Below are positions 36,833 through 45,531 of a stretch of DNA of 64,000 bases, piece after piece. The stretch lies in the NCBI GenBank assembly GCA_964643355.1, contig CAZXPW010000002.1:1-64000 (forward strand), written 5' to 3'. The translations under genes were made by a program, and so were the position numbers. Numbering within the stretch: position 1 is the stretch's first letter; every line of letters begins with the position of its first letter. The DNA is from FEN-1350 sp964643355 (lineage in GTDB: Bacteria; Planctomycetota; Phycisphaerae; Sedimentisphaerales; Anaerohalosphaeraceae). The notes under the pieces are model-generated. The model worked only from the letters and a program-made list of their open reading frames with translations, did not search any database and was not told the origin of the DNA.

Positions 36833-37651
36833 TCATTTCCTTTTCTGGTATGCCATGGTTTCAAAGAGGAAGTTGGCCAAGGTCTTCGAAACATTTACAA
36901 CAAGAACAGCGTGATGTTTCATGGGCTTGTACGACCGTACATGCGCATCGCTCATTTTGTTTCTCAATCCAGCAAGCCCGGAAGTGATGCTGACCAGTCC
37001 ACTCAAAACCTGCTTCAAAGTCGAATCGATATCAGTTCGGCTTGGGTCGAGGTTGAGATGCTTTTGGATTCGCTTGTATAGCTTGATCATATCTCCATCA
37101 TATTCTGGTGGGGTGGAATCGAATTGCTTTTCGATTTCAGTCAAGACAGCTTCGAGCAATGCTCGTGCATTCGTAATCGCTCCATCGTAATCCCCCTCCT
37201 GAATCTTACTCTCTGATTTTTGGATTTGCTCATCGATAAACATGTGAGCGTCATCTTCAGAACCTTCAAAGGGATTCGTCATGTCAACCATGGCACTTTT
37301 TACATCTCTGATTTTTACAAAGTCCCCATCTTTCACAAGCTCATAACCATCGTACTTTAGATACGGATTGAGATAGTCAATGGCCGGTTGGACTTCCATC
37401 TTGGCATCAAGGAATTCTCTGGGATCGAAGACACTTCGGATGAGAGCGGATAAGCTTTTCGTTCCATTAATGGCATGGAGTTTTTTTTCGGCATACATCC
37501 ATCGCGATGGGAATCCTTGCCCATACTGATCATTCGCACCATATTCGTTAAAAAGATTAACGAGCTTGGGACCACTTCGGTAGGGCGAATGGCCTTCATC
37601 TCCTGTAATGATCTTGCCAAGGGCTTGAATACTTCTGCCACTGATCTTCAT
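36833..37651 (-). CDS. Abi_C-domain protein, candidate abortive-infection factor
   Basis: A 272-residue cytoplasmic protein with lower GC than its neighbours. The C-terminal 90 residues match the abortive-infection C-terminal (Abi_C) pattern: ARALLEAVLTEI, a central KLYKRIQKHLNL segment, SGLAGLRNKMSDAHVRSYKP and a final helix HHAVLVVNVSKTLANFLFE. The N-terminal half is not recognised. Abi_C proteins are linked to phage exclusion in several bacteria, usually with unknown mechanism. It shares strand and AT-richer composition with the two unknown genes that follow upstream, from which it is separated by a dead gene fragment. Confidence 0.72.
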   Translation of the reverse strand: MKISGRSIQALGKIITGDEGHSPYRSGPKLVNLFNEYGANDQYGQGFPSRWMYAEKKLHAINGTKSLSALIRSVFDPREFLDAKMEVQPAIDYLNPYLKYDGYELVKDGDFVKIRDVKSAMVDMTNPFEGSEDDAHMFIDEQIQKSESKIQEGDYDGAITNARALLEAVLTEIEKQFDSTPPEYDGDMIKLYKRIQKHLNLDPSRTDIDSTLKQVLSGLVSITSGLAGLRNKMSDAHVRSYKPMKHHAVLVVNVSKTLANFLFETMAYQKRK

Positions 37652-37708
37652 TTTATATACTCCGATAGAATGGTTTGGCTGATTGTTGCCAACCCATGCT
37701 GCGGTCGT

Positions 37709-37775
37709 TTACAGCCCCCCGCCTCTCACCGGCCCGGACCACTCAAATTCCACGGTCTCCGTTTTCTCGTACGCA
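37709..37775 (-). pseudogene. 3' remnant of a duplicated lipoprotein gene
   Basis: This stretch is a diverged copy of the end of the lipoprotein gene at 38589-39164. Bases 37711-37765 align with 38591-38645 with only a few changes. Translated leftward it reads KTETVEFEWSGPV ... and a TAA stop, against KTATVELEWSGPV in the intact gene. Nothing upstream matches, so only about 20 codons survive. Confidence 0.75.
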
Positions 37776-37797
37776 ATTTGGTTTAAAGGTCTTCCGG

Positions 37798-38160
37798 TCA
37801 TAGCATTGTCAACCAGTCCTGATACTGCTTCCAGTCTCGGGCGATGATTGCTTCGATATCTTTTTTCGGCATTTTATGGATTCCAAACAATTTTTGATAA
37901 TACTCGGGATACTCCGCCCCTGCCAGCACATCCCTCCAATCGCAGTTGGCTGCTTCAAGGTGCTCTTTCACCCGTTTTGGATCTCCCCCCGCAAGCTTCA
38001 GAATTCCAAGTCTGACCCGATCAGGTTCCCGATGCCACGACTCGGTCCCATAGGTTGACAAAAGCCGCTGGATTTCAGAGCGATCCTTCTCTGCGAAGTC
38101 CCTCTGCACGATACGGACGACATCGATTTCTGACACTTTTGGTATAGGCTGGTCCATCAT
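37798..38160 (-). CDS. Unknown 120-residue protein coupled to a zinc-ribbon gene
   Basis: A small soluble protein of 120 residues, not assigned. It is helical and charged, with SEIDVVRIVQRDF, RVRLGILKLAGGDPKRVKEH and CDWRDVLAGAEYPEY. The pattern recalls a family of short bacterial proteins found near accessory genes; no enzyme motif is visible. Its ATG at 38160 overlaps the stop of the upstream gene (ATGA), so the two are co-translated. A role as a toxin, immunity or partner protein is possible but not shown. Confidence 0.6.
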   Translation of the reverse strand: MMDQPIPKVSEIDVVRIVQRDFAEKDRSEIQRLLSTYGTESWHREPDRVRLGILKLAGGDPKRVKEHLEAANCDWRDVLAGAEYPEYYQKLFGIHKMPKKDIEAIIARDWKQYQDWLTML

Positions 38161-38507
38161 GGATTTCCCTCCGCTACGATATGGAGTCTGTAACCGTGCG
38201 TAAACCTGCCTCCGGCCCATGCAAGGTAGTAAACACGAATAGGGGCTTTACAGCCGGGACAATAGAAATCAAGGAAGGAGTTATGATCCTCATCGACTCG
38301 TTGAATGGCTTCGTCGAATTGTTTGGCATCGCTTTCAATTAGGTTTGAAAAGTACTGGAATGTCCCTTCTGCAAAATGGCTCATGTTGAATACAATCTCT
38401 TGATGGCAGTGAGGACATGTATAGATGGCTTGAGGGGAAATATCCCAATCTTGGTCGGCTTGGAATTCAATCTTCGTAAATCGTTCTGTTGCCTGTACTA
38501 TTTCCAT
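38157..38507 (-). CDS. Unknown 116-residue protein with two CxxC pairs
   Basis: An unassigned protein with a likely zinc site: CPHC near residue 31 and CPGC near residue 83, 50 residues apart, joined by a helical stretch (NLIESDAKQFDEAIQRVDEDH). The C-terminal segment PIRVYYLAWAGGRFTHGYRLHIV is beta-rich. It overlaps the next gene by four bases, so the pair is translated together. Because the zinc ribbon is split by a helical insert it is unlike common ribosomal or transcriptional ribbons. Confidence 0.6.
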   Translation of the reverse strand: MEIVQATERFTKIEFQADQDWDISPQAIYTCPHCHQEIVFNMSHFAEGTFQYFSNLIESDAKQFDEAIQRVDEDHNSFLDFYCPGCKAPIRVYYLAWAGGRFTHGYRLHIVAEGNP

Positions 38508-38588
38508 AGTTTCTCAACAATCAACAATATTGGCCAATCCGCATCCGATGGGGATTCTTTGTTATCTGTCCTATAGCATGCCGGTACT

Positions 38589-39164
38589 CTACCGTCCCCC
38601 GCCGCCCACCGGCCCGGACCACTCAAGTTCCACGGTCGCCGTTTTGCCCATGACCAGCTCCGAGTAGGTGGCGGGTTGTATGGCCTTGATCCTCGCCAGA
38701 ACGAACTGTCCACCCCTTGCCTTCACCCAGAAGGCCAATCCCACCTGCTCCTGGGTCAAAGGTGTAATCCCCGCCACTGATAACGAATCCTTCGAAGGGG
38801 GGTTGAGCACGGCCAGCTCGTCCCACGACCTGTGACCGACCGGAAACAGATAGCCCGGCCGGTCATCCCTACCGACCAGCGCCCCCCGCGAACAATCGTC
38901 CTTGTCGAAGTAGTACACCAGATCGACCTGGTCCGGATTCGAGGGAGGCGTCGCCAGCACGCCCGCCGTGAAGGAGTAAAAGCTAAAGCATTCCCTGTTG
39001 CGTGCCCTGCATTGCAGCGTCACCGTCTGAACCGTCCGCTCCGGCCGTGTCATCGATACTGGCGCCGTTGTTGGCACAGGCGCCGCCGTCGGCGGCTTGG
39101 TCTCAGAATGACATCCAAGAACAATCAATGCCGCAACGGTAATCGTCATAAATATCTGCTTCAT
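38589..39164 (-). CDS. Small lipoprotein, unknown function
   Basis: A 191-residue putative lipoprotein: MKQIFMTITVAALIVLGC has a lipobox at Cys18, followed by a Thr/Pro/Ala-rich linker (TKPPTAAPVPTTAPVS) and a compact beta-rich domain with paired cysteines (QCRARNREC, DDCSRG). The gene overlaps its upstream neighbour by four bases (ATGA). The last 18 codons have a degenerate twin at 37709-37775. No function recognised. Confidence 0.65.
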   Translation of the reverse strand: MKQIFMTITVAALIVLGCHSETKPPTAAPVPTTAPVSMTRPERTVQTVTLQCRARNRECFSFYSFTAGVLATPPSNPDQVDLVYYFDKDDCSRGALVGRDDRPGYLFPVGHRSWDELAVLNPPSKDSLSVAGITPLTQEQVGLAFWVKARGGQFVLARIKAIQPATYSELVMGKTATVELEWSGPVGGGGR

Positions 39165-39460
39165 TGGGGGATGTTGTTCCTCTTTCTAAACCAAGCGATC
39201 CAATTAATAATTGCCAAGGCAACCCAGACTATTGTCGCAATTCCGATCATCCAAAATGCGGCATCTCCTTCGATGTGGAAAGGAAAGTATATCGCTCCGC
39301 TCTTATCCGTACAAATGAGATAGACAAAGAATCCGATACTTATCATTCCTATAATAGTGGCCAGCCAGCGCAAACGACCACCTGTAGTCTGGATCAAAAA
39401 ATCCGAAAAGTTAAAGCTCGGATCGAGGATGTCTTTGTTCTCCGGATCTTTCTGGCTCAT
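39161..39460 (-). CDS. Small two-helix membrane protein
   Basis: A 99-residue protein with two transmembrane helices (about residues 30-50, LRWLATIIGMISIGFFVYLI, and 68-90, AAFWMIGIATIVWVALAIIN) and short soluble ends. No family is recognised. It is translationally coupled to the following lipoprotein gene, so the two may form an envelope pair. Confidence 0.6.
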   Translation of the reverse strand: MSQKDPENKDILDPSFNFSDFLIQTTGGRLRWLATIIGMISIGFFVYLICTDKSGAIYFPFHIEGDAAFWMIGIATIVWVALAIINWIAWFRKRNNIPQ

Positions 39461-39590
39461 AAGTGATCACCATATTTGATGTAATCCATATTCAATACCA
39501 CGCCTCGATACTCAGCTTAGTCGTATTATACCCATTGTATCCAATACATAGGGAGATGTACAGCCAACCCCTTCCCCCGTGTAAATTCCA

Positions 39591-39619
39591 TTGACTTGCC
39601 GGGCCGCGGCCTGTAGAGT
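39591..39619 (+). promoter_or_regulatory. Sigma70-type promoter of dnaA
   Basis: TTGACT (39591-39596), exact 17-bp spacer, TAGAGT (39614-39619). The -10 element sits inside the left arm of the inverted repeat described next, and transcription should start near 39626. Confidence 0.6.
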
Positions 39620-39656
39620 TTGAAGGGCGATTCATCCCAACGGAAACTCTACAGGC
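39609..39656. promoter_or_regulatory. Perfect 13-bp inverted repeat over the dnaA promoter
   Basis: GCCTGTAGAGTTT at 39609-39621 is repeated inverted and perfect at 39644-39656, with 22 bases between. The left arm covers the -10 and the right arm lies just before the dnaA start. It could be a two-site operator or, partly, an RNA hairpin. It does not resemble a DnaA box. Confidence 0.6.
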
Positions 39657-39671
39657 GTGTTACAGGATACA

Positions 39672-40955
39672 ATGGAAATTTTGTCGGCGATCGTGGCCCG
39701 GGTGCGTTCGGCGGACCCGGGCAACAGCCGTTCCTGGTTCGACGAGCTGGCCGTGCTGGACTTTTCCGGCGGCCTGCTGGAGATCGGCTGTCCGGACCCC
39801 GTCAAGGCCCAGTTTCTGCAGGACCACTGCCAGTCGACCTTCACAAACGCCGCGCTTTCGGTCACGGGCCATCTGGTGACGGTACACTTTACCGTTGCCG
39901 GCCGGCCTTCGGCCCCGCGCAAGACCGTCGAGCCGCCCTTTAAGCTGCATCCGGATTATACCTTCGACAACTTTGTCGTGGGTCCCTGCAATCGCCTGGC
40001 CCACGCCAGTTGTATCGCCGTCAGCCATGCCCTCGGCACCACCTACAACCCGCTGTTCCTCTACGGCAGTGTCGGCCTGGGCAAGACGCACCTGCTGCAC
40101 GCGATCTGCCACGAGGTTTACCGCGGTTCCCCCTCCGCCGCGATCCAGTTCCTCAGTTGCGAATCGTTCATGAATCGTTTTATCTCCGCCATCGAACAGG
40201 GCACCGTCCCCGAGTTTCAGCGGCAGCTCCGCACGGTTGACCTGCTGATCATCGACGATATCCAGTTCCTCCGCGAGCGCGAACAGAGCCAGGAGGAATT
40301 CTTTCACACCTTCAATGCCCTCTACAACAACCACAAGCAGATCATCCTGACGGCCGACTCATCGCCCTCGGACCTCAGCGTCGAGGACCGGCTCATCAGC
40401 CGCTTCAAGTGGGGCCTGGTCGCGCGGCTGGATCCACCCGGTTATGAGACGCGCGTCGCTATCGTGCAGAAAAAGGCCGGCCTTCGGGGGTTGGCGATCT
40501 CCGATGAGATCGCCCAGTTCGTCGCTCGCCAGGTCCAGACCAACATCCGCGAGCTCGAAGGCGCGCTGACGATCCTTTACGCCACGGCCAACAACACCGG
40601 CCAGGCGCTCACGCTGGCGGTCGCGCAACAGGCGCTCGGTCACGCCCAGCCCGAGCCCCAGCGGCACATTACCATCACGGACATCATCGCGGCCGTCACC
40701 GGTTACTACAACCTCCGCGCCGCCGATCTCCAGAGCAAGCGCCGCAGCCAGAGCATCGCCCTGCCCCGCCAGATCTGCATGTATCTGGCCCGCAACCTCA
40801 CCCGCCACTCGCTGGAGGAAATCGGCGGCCACCTCGGCGGCCGCGACCACTCCACCGTCCTGCACGCCTGCGACAAGATCAAAGAACTCGTCGAATCCGA
40901 TCCGGCGATCCGTTCCCAACTGGCCGAACTGACCGACCGCATCCAGCAGGCATAA
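39672..40955 (+). CDS. dnaA: Chromosomal replication initiator DnaA
   Basis: A 427-residue DnaA. The N-terminal domain I is short, followed by a proline-containing linker, then the AAA+ domain starting PDYTFDNFVVGPCNRLAHA, with Walker A GSVGLGKT (132-139) and Walker B LLIIDDIQFL; the C-terminal DNA-binding domain has the signature GGRDHSTVLHACDKI. It binds DnaA boxes at oriC and opens the duplex. An in-frame GTG at 39657 is another possible start. No dnaN, recF or gyrB follows, and no cluster of DnaA boxes was seen, so the gene is apparently not at the origin. Confidence 0.94.
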   Translation: MEILSAIVARVRSADPGNSRSWFDELAVLDFSGGLLEIGCPDPVKAQFLQDHCQSTFTNAALSVTGHLVTVHFTVAGRPSAPRKTVEPPFKLHPDYTFDNFVVGPCNRLAHASCIAVSHALGTTYNPLFLYGSVGLGKTHLLHAICHEVYRGSPSAAIQFLSCESFMNRFISAIEQGTVPEFQRQLRTVDLLIIDDIQFLREREQSQEEFFHTFNALYNNHKQIILTADSSPSDLSVEDRLISRFKWGLVARLDPPGYETRVAIVQKKAGLRGLAISDEIAQFVARQVQTNIRELEGALTILYATANNTGQALTLAVAQQALGHAQPEPQRHITITDIIAAVTGYYNLRAADLQSKRRSQSIALPRQICMYLARNLTRHSLEEIGGHLGGRDHSTVLHACDKIKELVESDPAIRSQLAELTDRIQQA

Positions 40956-41276
40956 GAACAACGATTCAGATCCAAACCTCTGGATCTGCCCCAGATTATG
41001 CGTTGGGAGTGTAAAACGGCGTTGATGAGTCAGAAACGCAGATCGTTTTCACTGCATTGACATCGGTAATCCGCCGCCATCCAGATCCTGTTGTCATACA
41101 AAAAATGACCTCTTGATTGCCGAACGGCATCCTCGTCGGTATCATAATCCTCGGGGAATGGTTCCCCGAAAAATGCGGATAGGCAATGGACGAATATCGT
41201 CGGAAACAGAATTGTTATAGCCGTTCAAGGCAATTTGGATGCCGAATCGTCCCGCAATCCCTCGAAGGGCTCGATC
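40956..41276. other. Intergenic region between dnaA and GH127 gene
   Basis: 321 bases without a gene. A perfect 8-bp hairpin after dnaA (40967-40974 with 40981-40988) may end transcription but has no T-run. Nothing else recognised. Confidence 0.4.
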
Positions 41277-44200
41277 ATGAATACGATGTCATTCCTGTAT
41301 ATGTCGATTTTGGCCTTTGTAATCGGGACTGTCTCTCTTTGCGCTCAAACCGGAGAAGGCGACCAATTCCTCGACGGGATCGGCGAGACCGCCCTGATCG
41401 CCCGATACCGATTCAATGGCGACCTCCAAGACCGGTCCAGAAACCAATATCATGCCTCTTTGCAGGGCCGGCAAGCCGCTTTTGTTGAGGATCAACGGTT
41501 TGGCAAAGTGCTATCCCTTCCCGGGGGCAATAGCGGCGCCTATGTTCAAATTCCCAGTCGTGCATTGATCGAAGTCGAGAGCCTGAGCATAACCGGTTGG
41601 ATCTATCTTCAGGATTCCACAGGGTGTAAGGTTTTCTTTGACCTTAGGCATAGCCAGGACCGTTATTTTTATTGTACTGCCGCAGACAACGAACGGTCCA
41701 ATGGTTGTCGTACTCGGATTACGGCCGCGGGTCATGAGCGGGAACAGGGGCCCTCTACATTCGGGATCATGGCGGGTCAATGGGTACATCTTGCCGCCGT
41801 GCTGGACGCGTCCAAGAGAACCCTGGGCCTGTACATCGATGGAAAATGTGTCGGTCAAAGCGCCGGGGTTACGGCGTCATTGGCTCAGATCCTGCATCAA
41901 AATAACGACCCGGTCGGTTTCCTAACCCTCGGCAAGTCGGCCAACGATACAGAGTCCAACCTGTGCGGAAAGCTGTTCGATGTTCGCATATACTCCATCC
42001 CCTTAAACGATCAACAGGTAGCTGGTATCCATCGCAACGCCGGCTCGATGAGGGATCCGGTGACAGGAGAAGAAAAAGCCGCCAAGCAAGACGCGATTCA
42101 AAGCCAAGACACCGCTCGCCTCTTGACCAGAGGATTGATCTGTGTGCCGGATATCGCAGTTCAAACGACTGTGGGCGAATTGCCCCATCTTCCGTCTTCC
42201 CTTCGAGGAATCTATCGTGACAAGGCCGATGGGCCTCCGGTCCGCGTGATCTGGCCATCCCCGACGGATAACCAGGATGTCGCTCAGACCGGAACTTATA
42301 CCCTCAGCGGTTTCGTGCCCGGAACCGAGTTTCAACCCACGGTTGCCGTAACGGTACAGGCCCAATCCGCCGCAGTTCTCCCACAACCCCGATTGAAGCC
42401 GTTTCCGTTGGGACAGGTGGTCTTGAATCCTGATACCGATAAACACGATACTCAATACATGAAAAATCGTGATAAGTTTATCCTGGCTTTGGCCAAAACC
42501 GATCCGAATGCGTTTCTCTATAATTTCCGCGACGCTTTTGGCCAGCGACAGCCCGCGGATGTTCGCCCGTTGAGGGGCTGGGACAGCCAGACTACGCGAT
42601 TGCGGGGCCATACCAGCGGACATTACCTGTCGGCCCTTGCCCAGGTCTGCGCCGGAGCCACCTATGATGCCGCTTTGCGTGCCGAGTTCTCACGAAAAAT
42701 GGACTACATGATTGATGTCCTGTATGACCTGTCGGAAAAGTCGGGCAAGCCCGAAACCCCCGGAGGTCCTTGTAACGCCGATCCCACCACCATACCACCC
42801 GGCCCGGGCAAAAAGGGATATGATTCCGATCTGAGCCGGGAGGGGATTCGCACCGACTACTGGAATTGGGGACAGGGGTATATCAGTGCCTATCCCCCGG
42901 ACCAATTCATCATGCTCGAACAGGGCGCGACCTATGGCGGCAACAACAACCAGATTTGGGCGCCGTACTACACGCTGCACAAGATCCTGGCCGGCCTGAT
43001 GGATTGTTACGAAGTGGCGGGCAATCCCAAGGCCCTGGAGATCGCCCGGAACATGGGGATCTGGGTGTATCGACGACTCCAGGCCGTCCCGACGGAAACC
43101 CGGATCCGAATGTGGAACCGGTACATTGCCGGCGAATACGGGGGGATGAACGAGGCCATGGCCCGATTGTATCGAATTACCGAGGACGGCCGGTTCCTGG
43201 AATGCGCCCGGCTATTCGACAATATCGACTTATTTTTCGGAAATTCTGCGCACGCGCACGGACTGGCCGCGAATGTCGATACCATCCGCGGAAAACACGC
43301 CAATCAACACATCCCGCAAATCATCGGCGCGCTGGAAACCTATAAGGGGACTGGGGATATCGCGTACTATCGCGTGGCGGCAAACTTCTGGGAGATCTGC
43401 GCCCACTGTTACATGTACTGTATTGGCGGCGTGGCCGGCGCCCGGAATCCCAACAATGCCGAGTGTTTTACGGCCCAGCCCAACACCCTGTTTCAGAATG
43501 GATTTTCCCCGGGCGGACAGAATGAGACTTGCGCCACATACAACCTCCTCAAGCTAAGCCGTCAGCTCTTTTTCTTTAATCCCGATGCGAAGTATATGGA
43601 TTACTACGAGCAGGCCATGTACAACCACATTCTGGCCTCCGTCGATGAGAACAATCCCGGAAACACCTACCATGTCCCCCTCAATCCGGGAGCGAGGAAA
43701 AGTTTCGGAAATGCCCGAATGGACGGCTTTACCTGCTGCAATGGAACGGCCCTGGAAAGCCACACCAAACTTCAGGATTCGATCTACTTCAGCGGCGTCG
43801 ATGACGACGCGTTGTATGTCAATCTGTTTATTCCCTCGACCCTGGATTGGCGCCAAAAGAAGGTAACCGTCACCCAGAAAACCCGCTTTCCCTACTCCGA
43901 CTCCTCCTTGTTGACCATCGCCGGCGGCGGGACTTTTGCCATCCATATTCGCGTTCCCGGGTGGACCACTCCGAACTTCGCGGTCAGGATCAACGACCAA
44001 TCCCAGTCCGTCAAAGCGATCCCCGGAACCTACCTGGTCTTCCGTCGCGACTGGAGCGACGGCGATACCATCGAGTTGAAAATCCCCATGGATTTCCACC
44101 TCTGTCCAGTCATGGACCAGCCCAACATCGCCGGAATTTTTTACGGTCCGGTTCTATTGGCCGCGGAAGAACCAGAATCCCGTTCGACCTGGCGCAAGAT

Positions 44201-44342
44201 CACTCTTAACCCCGAAGATTTACGAAAATCCTTCACCGGCGACCCGGCGTCTTTGCGATTCGCCGCCCAGGGCCTCAATTTCCGTCCCTTCTTCGAAACC
44301 TACGGCCGCTATTCTGTCTATTTCGATATTTCCATCCCATAG
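41277..44342 (+). CDS. Exported LamG-GH127 beta-L-arabinofuranosidase-like enzyme
   Basis: A 1021-residue exported protein (signal FLYMSILAFVIGTVSLCAQ). Residues about 30-250 are a LamG/concanavalin-like domain (LIARYRFNGDLQDRS ... LFDVRIYSIPLNDQQVAGIHR), then a short Ig-like link, and from about 385 the GH127/DUF1680 catalytic module: LRGWDSQTTRLRGHTSGHYLSA, YAPYYTLHKILAGL-like segment, and the zinc-cysteine region CCNGTALESHTKLQDSIYF with an upstream acidic residue. GH127 enzymes remove beta-L-arabinofuranose using a zinc-bound cysteine nucleophile. The ATG follows AAGGG. It is monocistronic. Confidence 0.88.
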   Translation: MNTMSFLYMSILAFVIGTVSLCAQTGEGDQFLDGIGETALIARYRFNGDLQDRSRNQYHASLQGRQAAFVEDQRFGKVLSLPGGNSGAYVQIPSRALIEVESLSITGWIYLQDSTGCKVFFDLRHSQDRYFYCTAADNERSNGCRTRITAAGHEREQGPSTFGIMAGQWVHLAAVLDASKRTLGLYIDGKCVGQSAGVTASLAQILHQNNDPVGFLTLGKSANDTESNLCGKLFDVRIYSIPLNDQQVAGIHRNAGSMRDPVTGEEKAAKQDAIQSQDTARLLTRGLICVPDIAVQTTVGELPHLPSSLRGIYRDKADGPPVRVIWPSPTDNQDVAQTGTYTLSGFVPGTEFQPTVAVTVQAQSAAVLPQPRLKPFPLGQVVLNPDTDKHDTQYMKNRDKFILALAKTDPNAFLYNFRDAFGQRQPADVRPLRGWDSQTTRLRGHTSGHYLSALAQVCAGATYDAALRAEFSRKMDYMIDVLYDLSEKSGKPETPGGPCNADPTTIPPGPGKKGYDSDLSREGIRTDYWNWGQGYISAYPPDQFIMLEQGATYGGNNNQIWAPYYTLHKILAGLMDCYEVAGNPKALEIARNMGIWVYRRLQAVPTETRIRMWNRYIAGEYGGMNEAMARLYRITEDGRFLECARLFDNIDLFFGNSAHAHGLAANVDTIRGKHANQHIPQIIGALETYKGTGDIAYYRVAANFWEICAHCYMYCIGGVAGARNPNNAECFTAQPNTLFQNGFSPGGQNETCATYNLLKLSRQLFFFNPDAKYMDYYEQAMYNHILASVDENNPGNTYHVPLNPGARKSFGNARMDGFTCCNGTALESHTKLQDSIYFSGVDDDALYVNLFIPSTLDWRQKKVTVTQKTRFPYSDSSLLTIAGGGTFAIHIRVPGWTTPNFAVRINDQSQSVKAIPGTYLVFRRDWSDGDTIELKIPMDFHLCPVMDQPNIAGIFYGPVLLAAEEPESRSTWRKITLNPEDLRKSFTGDPASLRFAAQGLNFRPFFETYGRYSVYFDISIP

Positions 44343-44549
44343 CGGCGACACGCCGTTCAGGTGAAAAACGGCATGAGTTTGCCATTCTGGCCGACTCTGT
44401 TCTCGATTCTGGGATCAGCCCATTTCAATTTCCCTATTCCCGTTCGCCATTCATAAATACCCATCCTGTTGATCCTGTTTATAACGACCAAACATGCCCA
44501 TTCTCTGACAGTCGAGTGATCGGTGGAACATTCCCGGTGTTTGGCGGCT

Positions 44550-44578
44550 TTGCATAAGGTAGTCTTCCGTGGTATACT
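44550..44578 (+). promoter_or_regulatory. Sigma70-type promoter for ispE-spoVG
   Basis: TTGCAT (44550-44555), exact 17-bp spacer, TATACT (44573-44578), giving a leader of about 30 bases before ispE. Confidence 0.65.
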
Positions 44579-44616
44579 GTTCCCAACGGAAACCCAAGAC
44601 GGTCAACGAGGCGAAG

Positions 44617-45510
44617 ATGCAAAAACAATTCGAGCAGAGATCCAACGGCCTGCTGGTTCGGGCCCCCGCCAAGATCAATCTGGTCCTGCTGGTCGCCGGC
44701 AAACGCGACGACGGCTACCACGAACTGGAAACCGTCATGGCCAAGATCGACCTGTTCGACACGCTGCTGTTGGAGCCCTCGACCGGGCCCGGCGTCGATC
44801 TAACCTGCCGCGGAAAGGCCGATCTCTCGAACGGCCCCGACAACCTCATCCACAAGGCCGCCAATGCCGTTTTTGCCCACCTCGGCCGGGAAATCCCCGT
44901 CCGCATCACGCTGAACAAGCGTATCCCCCTCGGCGCCGGCCTCGGCGGTGGATCCAGCGACGCGGCCGCCACGATCCTGGGCCTCAACGAATTCGCCAAG
45001 CTCGGGCTAAGTCCGGAAACGCTCCTGCAAATCGGGGCAACCGTCGGCAGCGATGTCAATTTCTTTCTCGGCGGTCCGCAGGCCTTTTGTACGGGACGGG
45101 GGGAAACAATCTCGGAAATTCCAAAAATTTTCGCTTTTCGGGCGATTTTGATGTTGCCAAAGCTCCATACATCCACCAAAATGGTTTATGAGCGATATGT
45201 GCACGATGCCGCGCAATATGCTCGTCAGCACGATCGCCTGGCCGCCTTTTTGCGGCGATCCGACCTCGAATCCGCCGCACAAATGGCCGTCAACATGCTC
45301 GAACCGAGCTGTTTTGCGCTGCATCCCGAGCTGGAAAAGCTCAAGGCCTCCGTTGAGTCCCTCGGCCTGGGTCGCGTGACTCTCAGCGGAAGCGGCTCCG
45401 CTCTCTATTTGTTGGTGTCGGCTCTACCCGGACAAGCGCAACGAGCGCAGTCGATGATCAGCGAACGCATCGGCTGCGAGTGTATTACGGTAAACAACAA
45501 CCGATGGTAA
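44617..45510 (+). CDS. ispE: 4-diphosphocytidyl-2-C-methyl-D-erythritol kinase
   Basis: A 297-residue GHMP kinase of the non-mevalonate isoprenoid pathway, phosphorylating CDP-methylerythritol. It has APAKINLVLLVAGKRDDGYHEL, the phosphate loop PLGAGLGGGSSDAAA and the C-terminal GSGSALYLLV. Start chosen at MQKQFEQ, which gives the standard length; an earlier TTG adds non-family residues. It is followed 21 bases later by the SpoVG gene. Confidence 0.96.
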   Translation: MQKQFEQRSNGLLVRAPAKINLVLLVAGKRDDGYHELETVMAKIDLFDTLLLEPSTGPGVDLTCRGKADLSNGPDNLIHKAANAVFAHLGREIPVRITLNKRIPLGAGLGGGSSDAAATILGLNEFAKLGLSPETLLQIGATVGSDVNFFLGGPQAFCTGRGETISEIPKIFAFRAILMLPKLHTSTKMVYERYVHDAAQYARQHDRLAAFLRRSDLESAAQMAVNMLEPSCFALHPELEKLKASVESLGLGRVTLSGSGSALYLLVSALPGQAQRAQSMISERIGCECITVNNNRW

Positions 45511-45531
45511 AAGTAGAGCGAGGCAGGAACC

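Noticed and set aside
39461..39671. Origin of replication beside dnaA
   Set aside because: No cluster of TTATCCACA-type boxes; the nearest (TTATACCCA) is single and imperfect.
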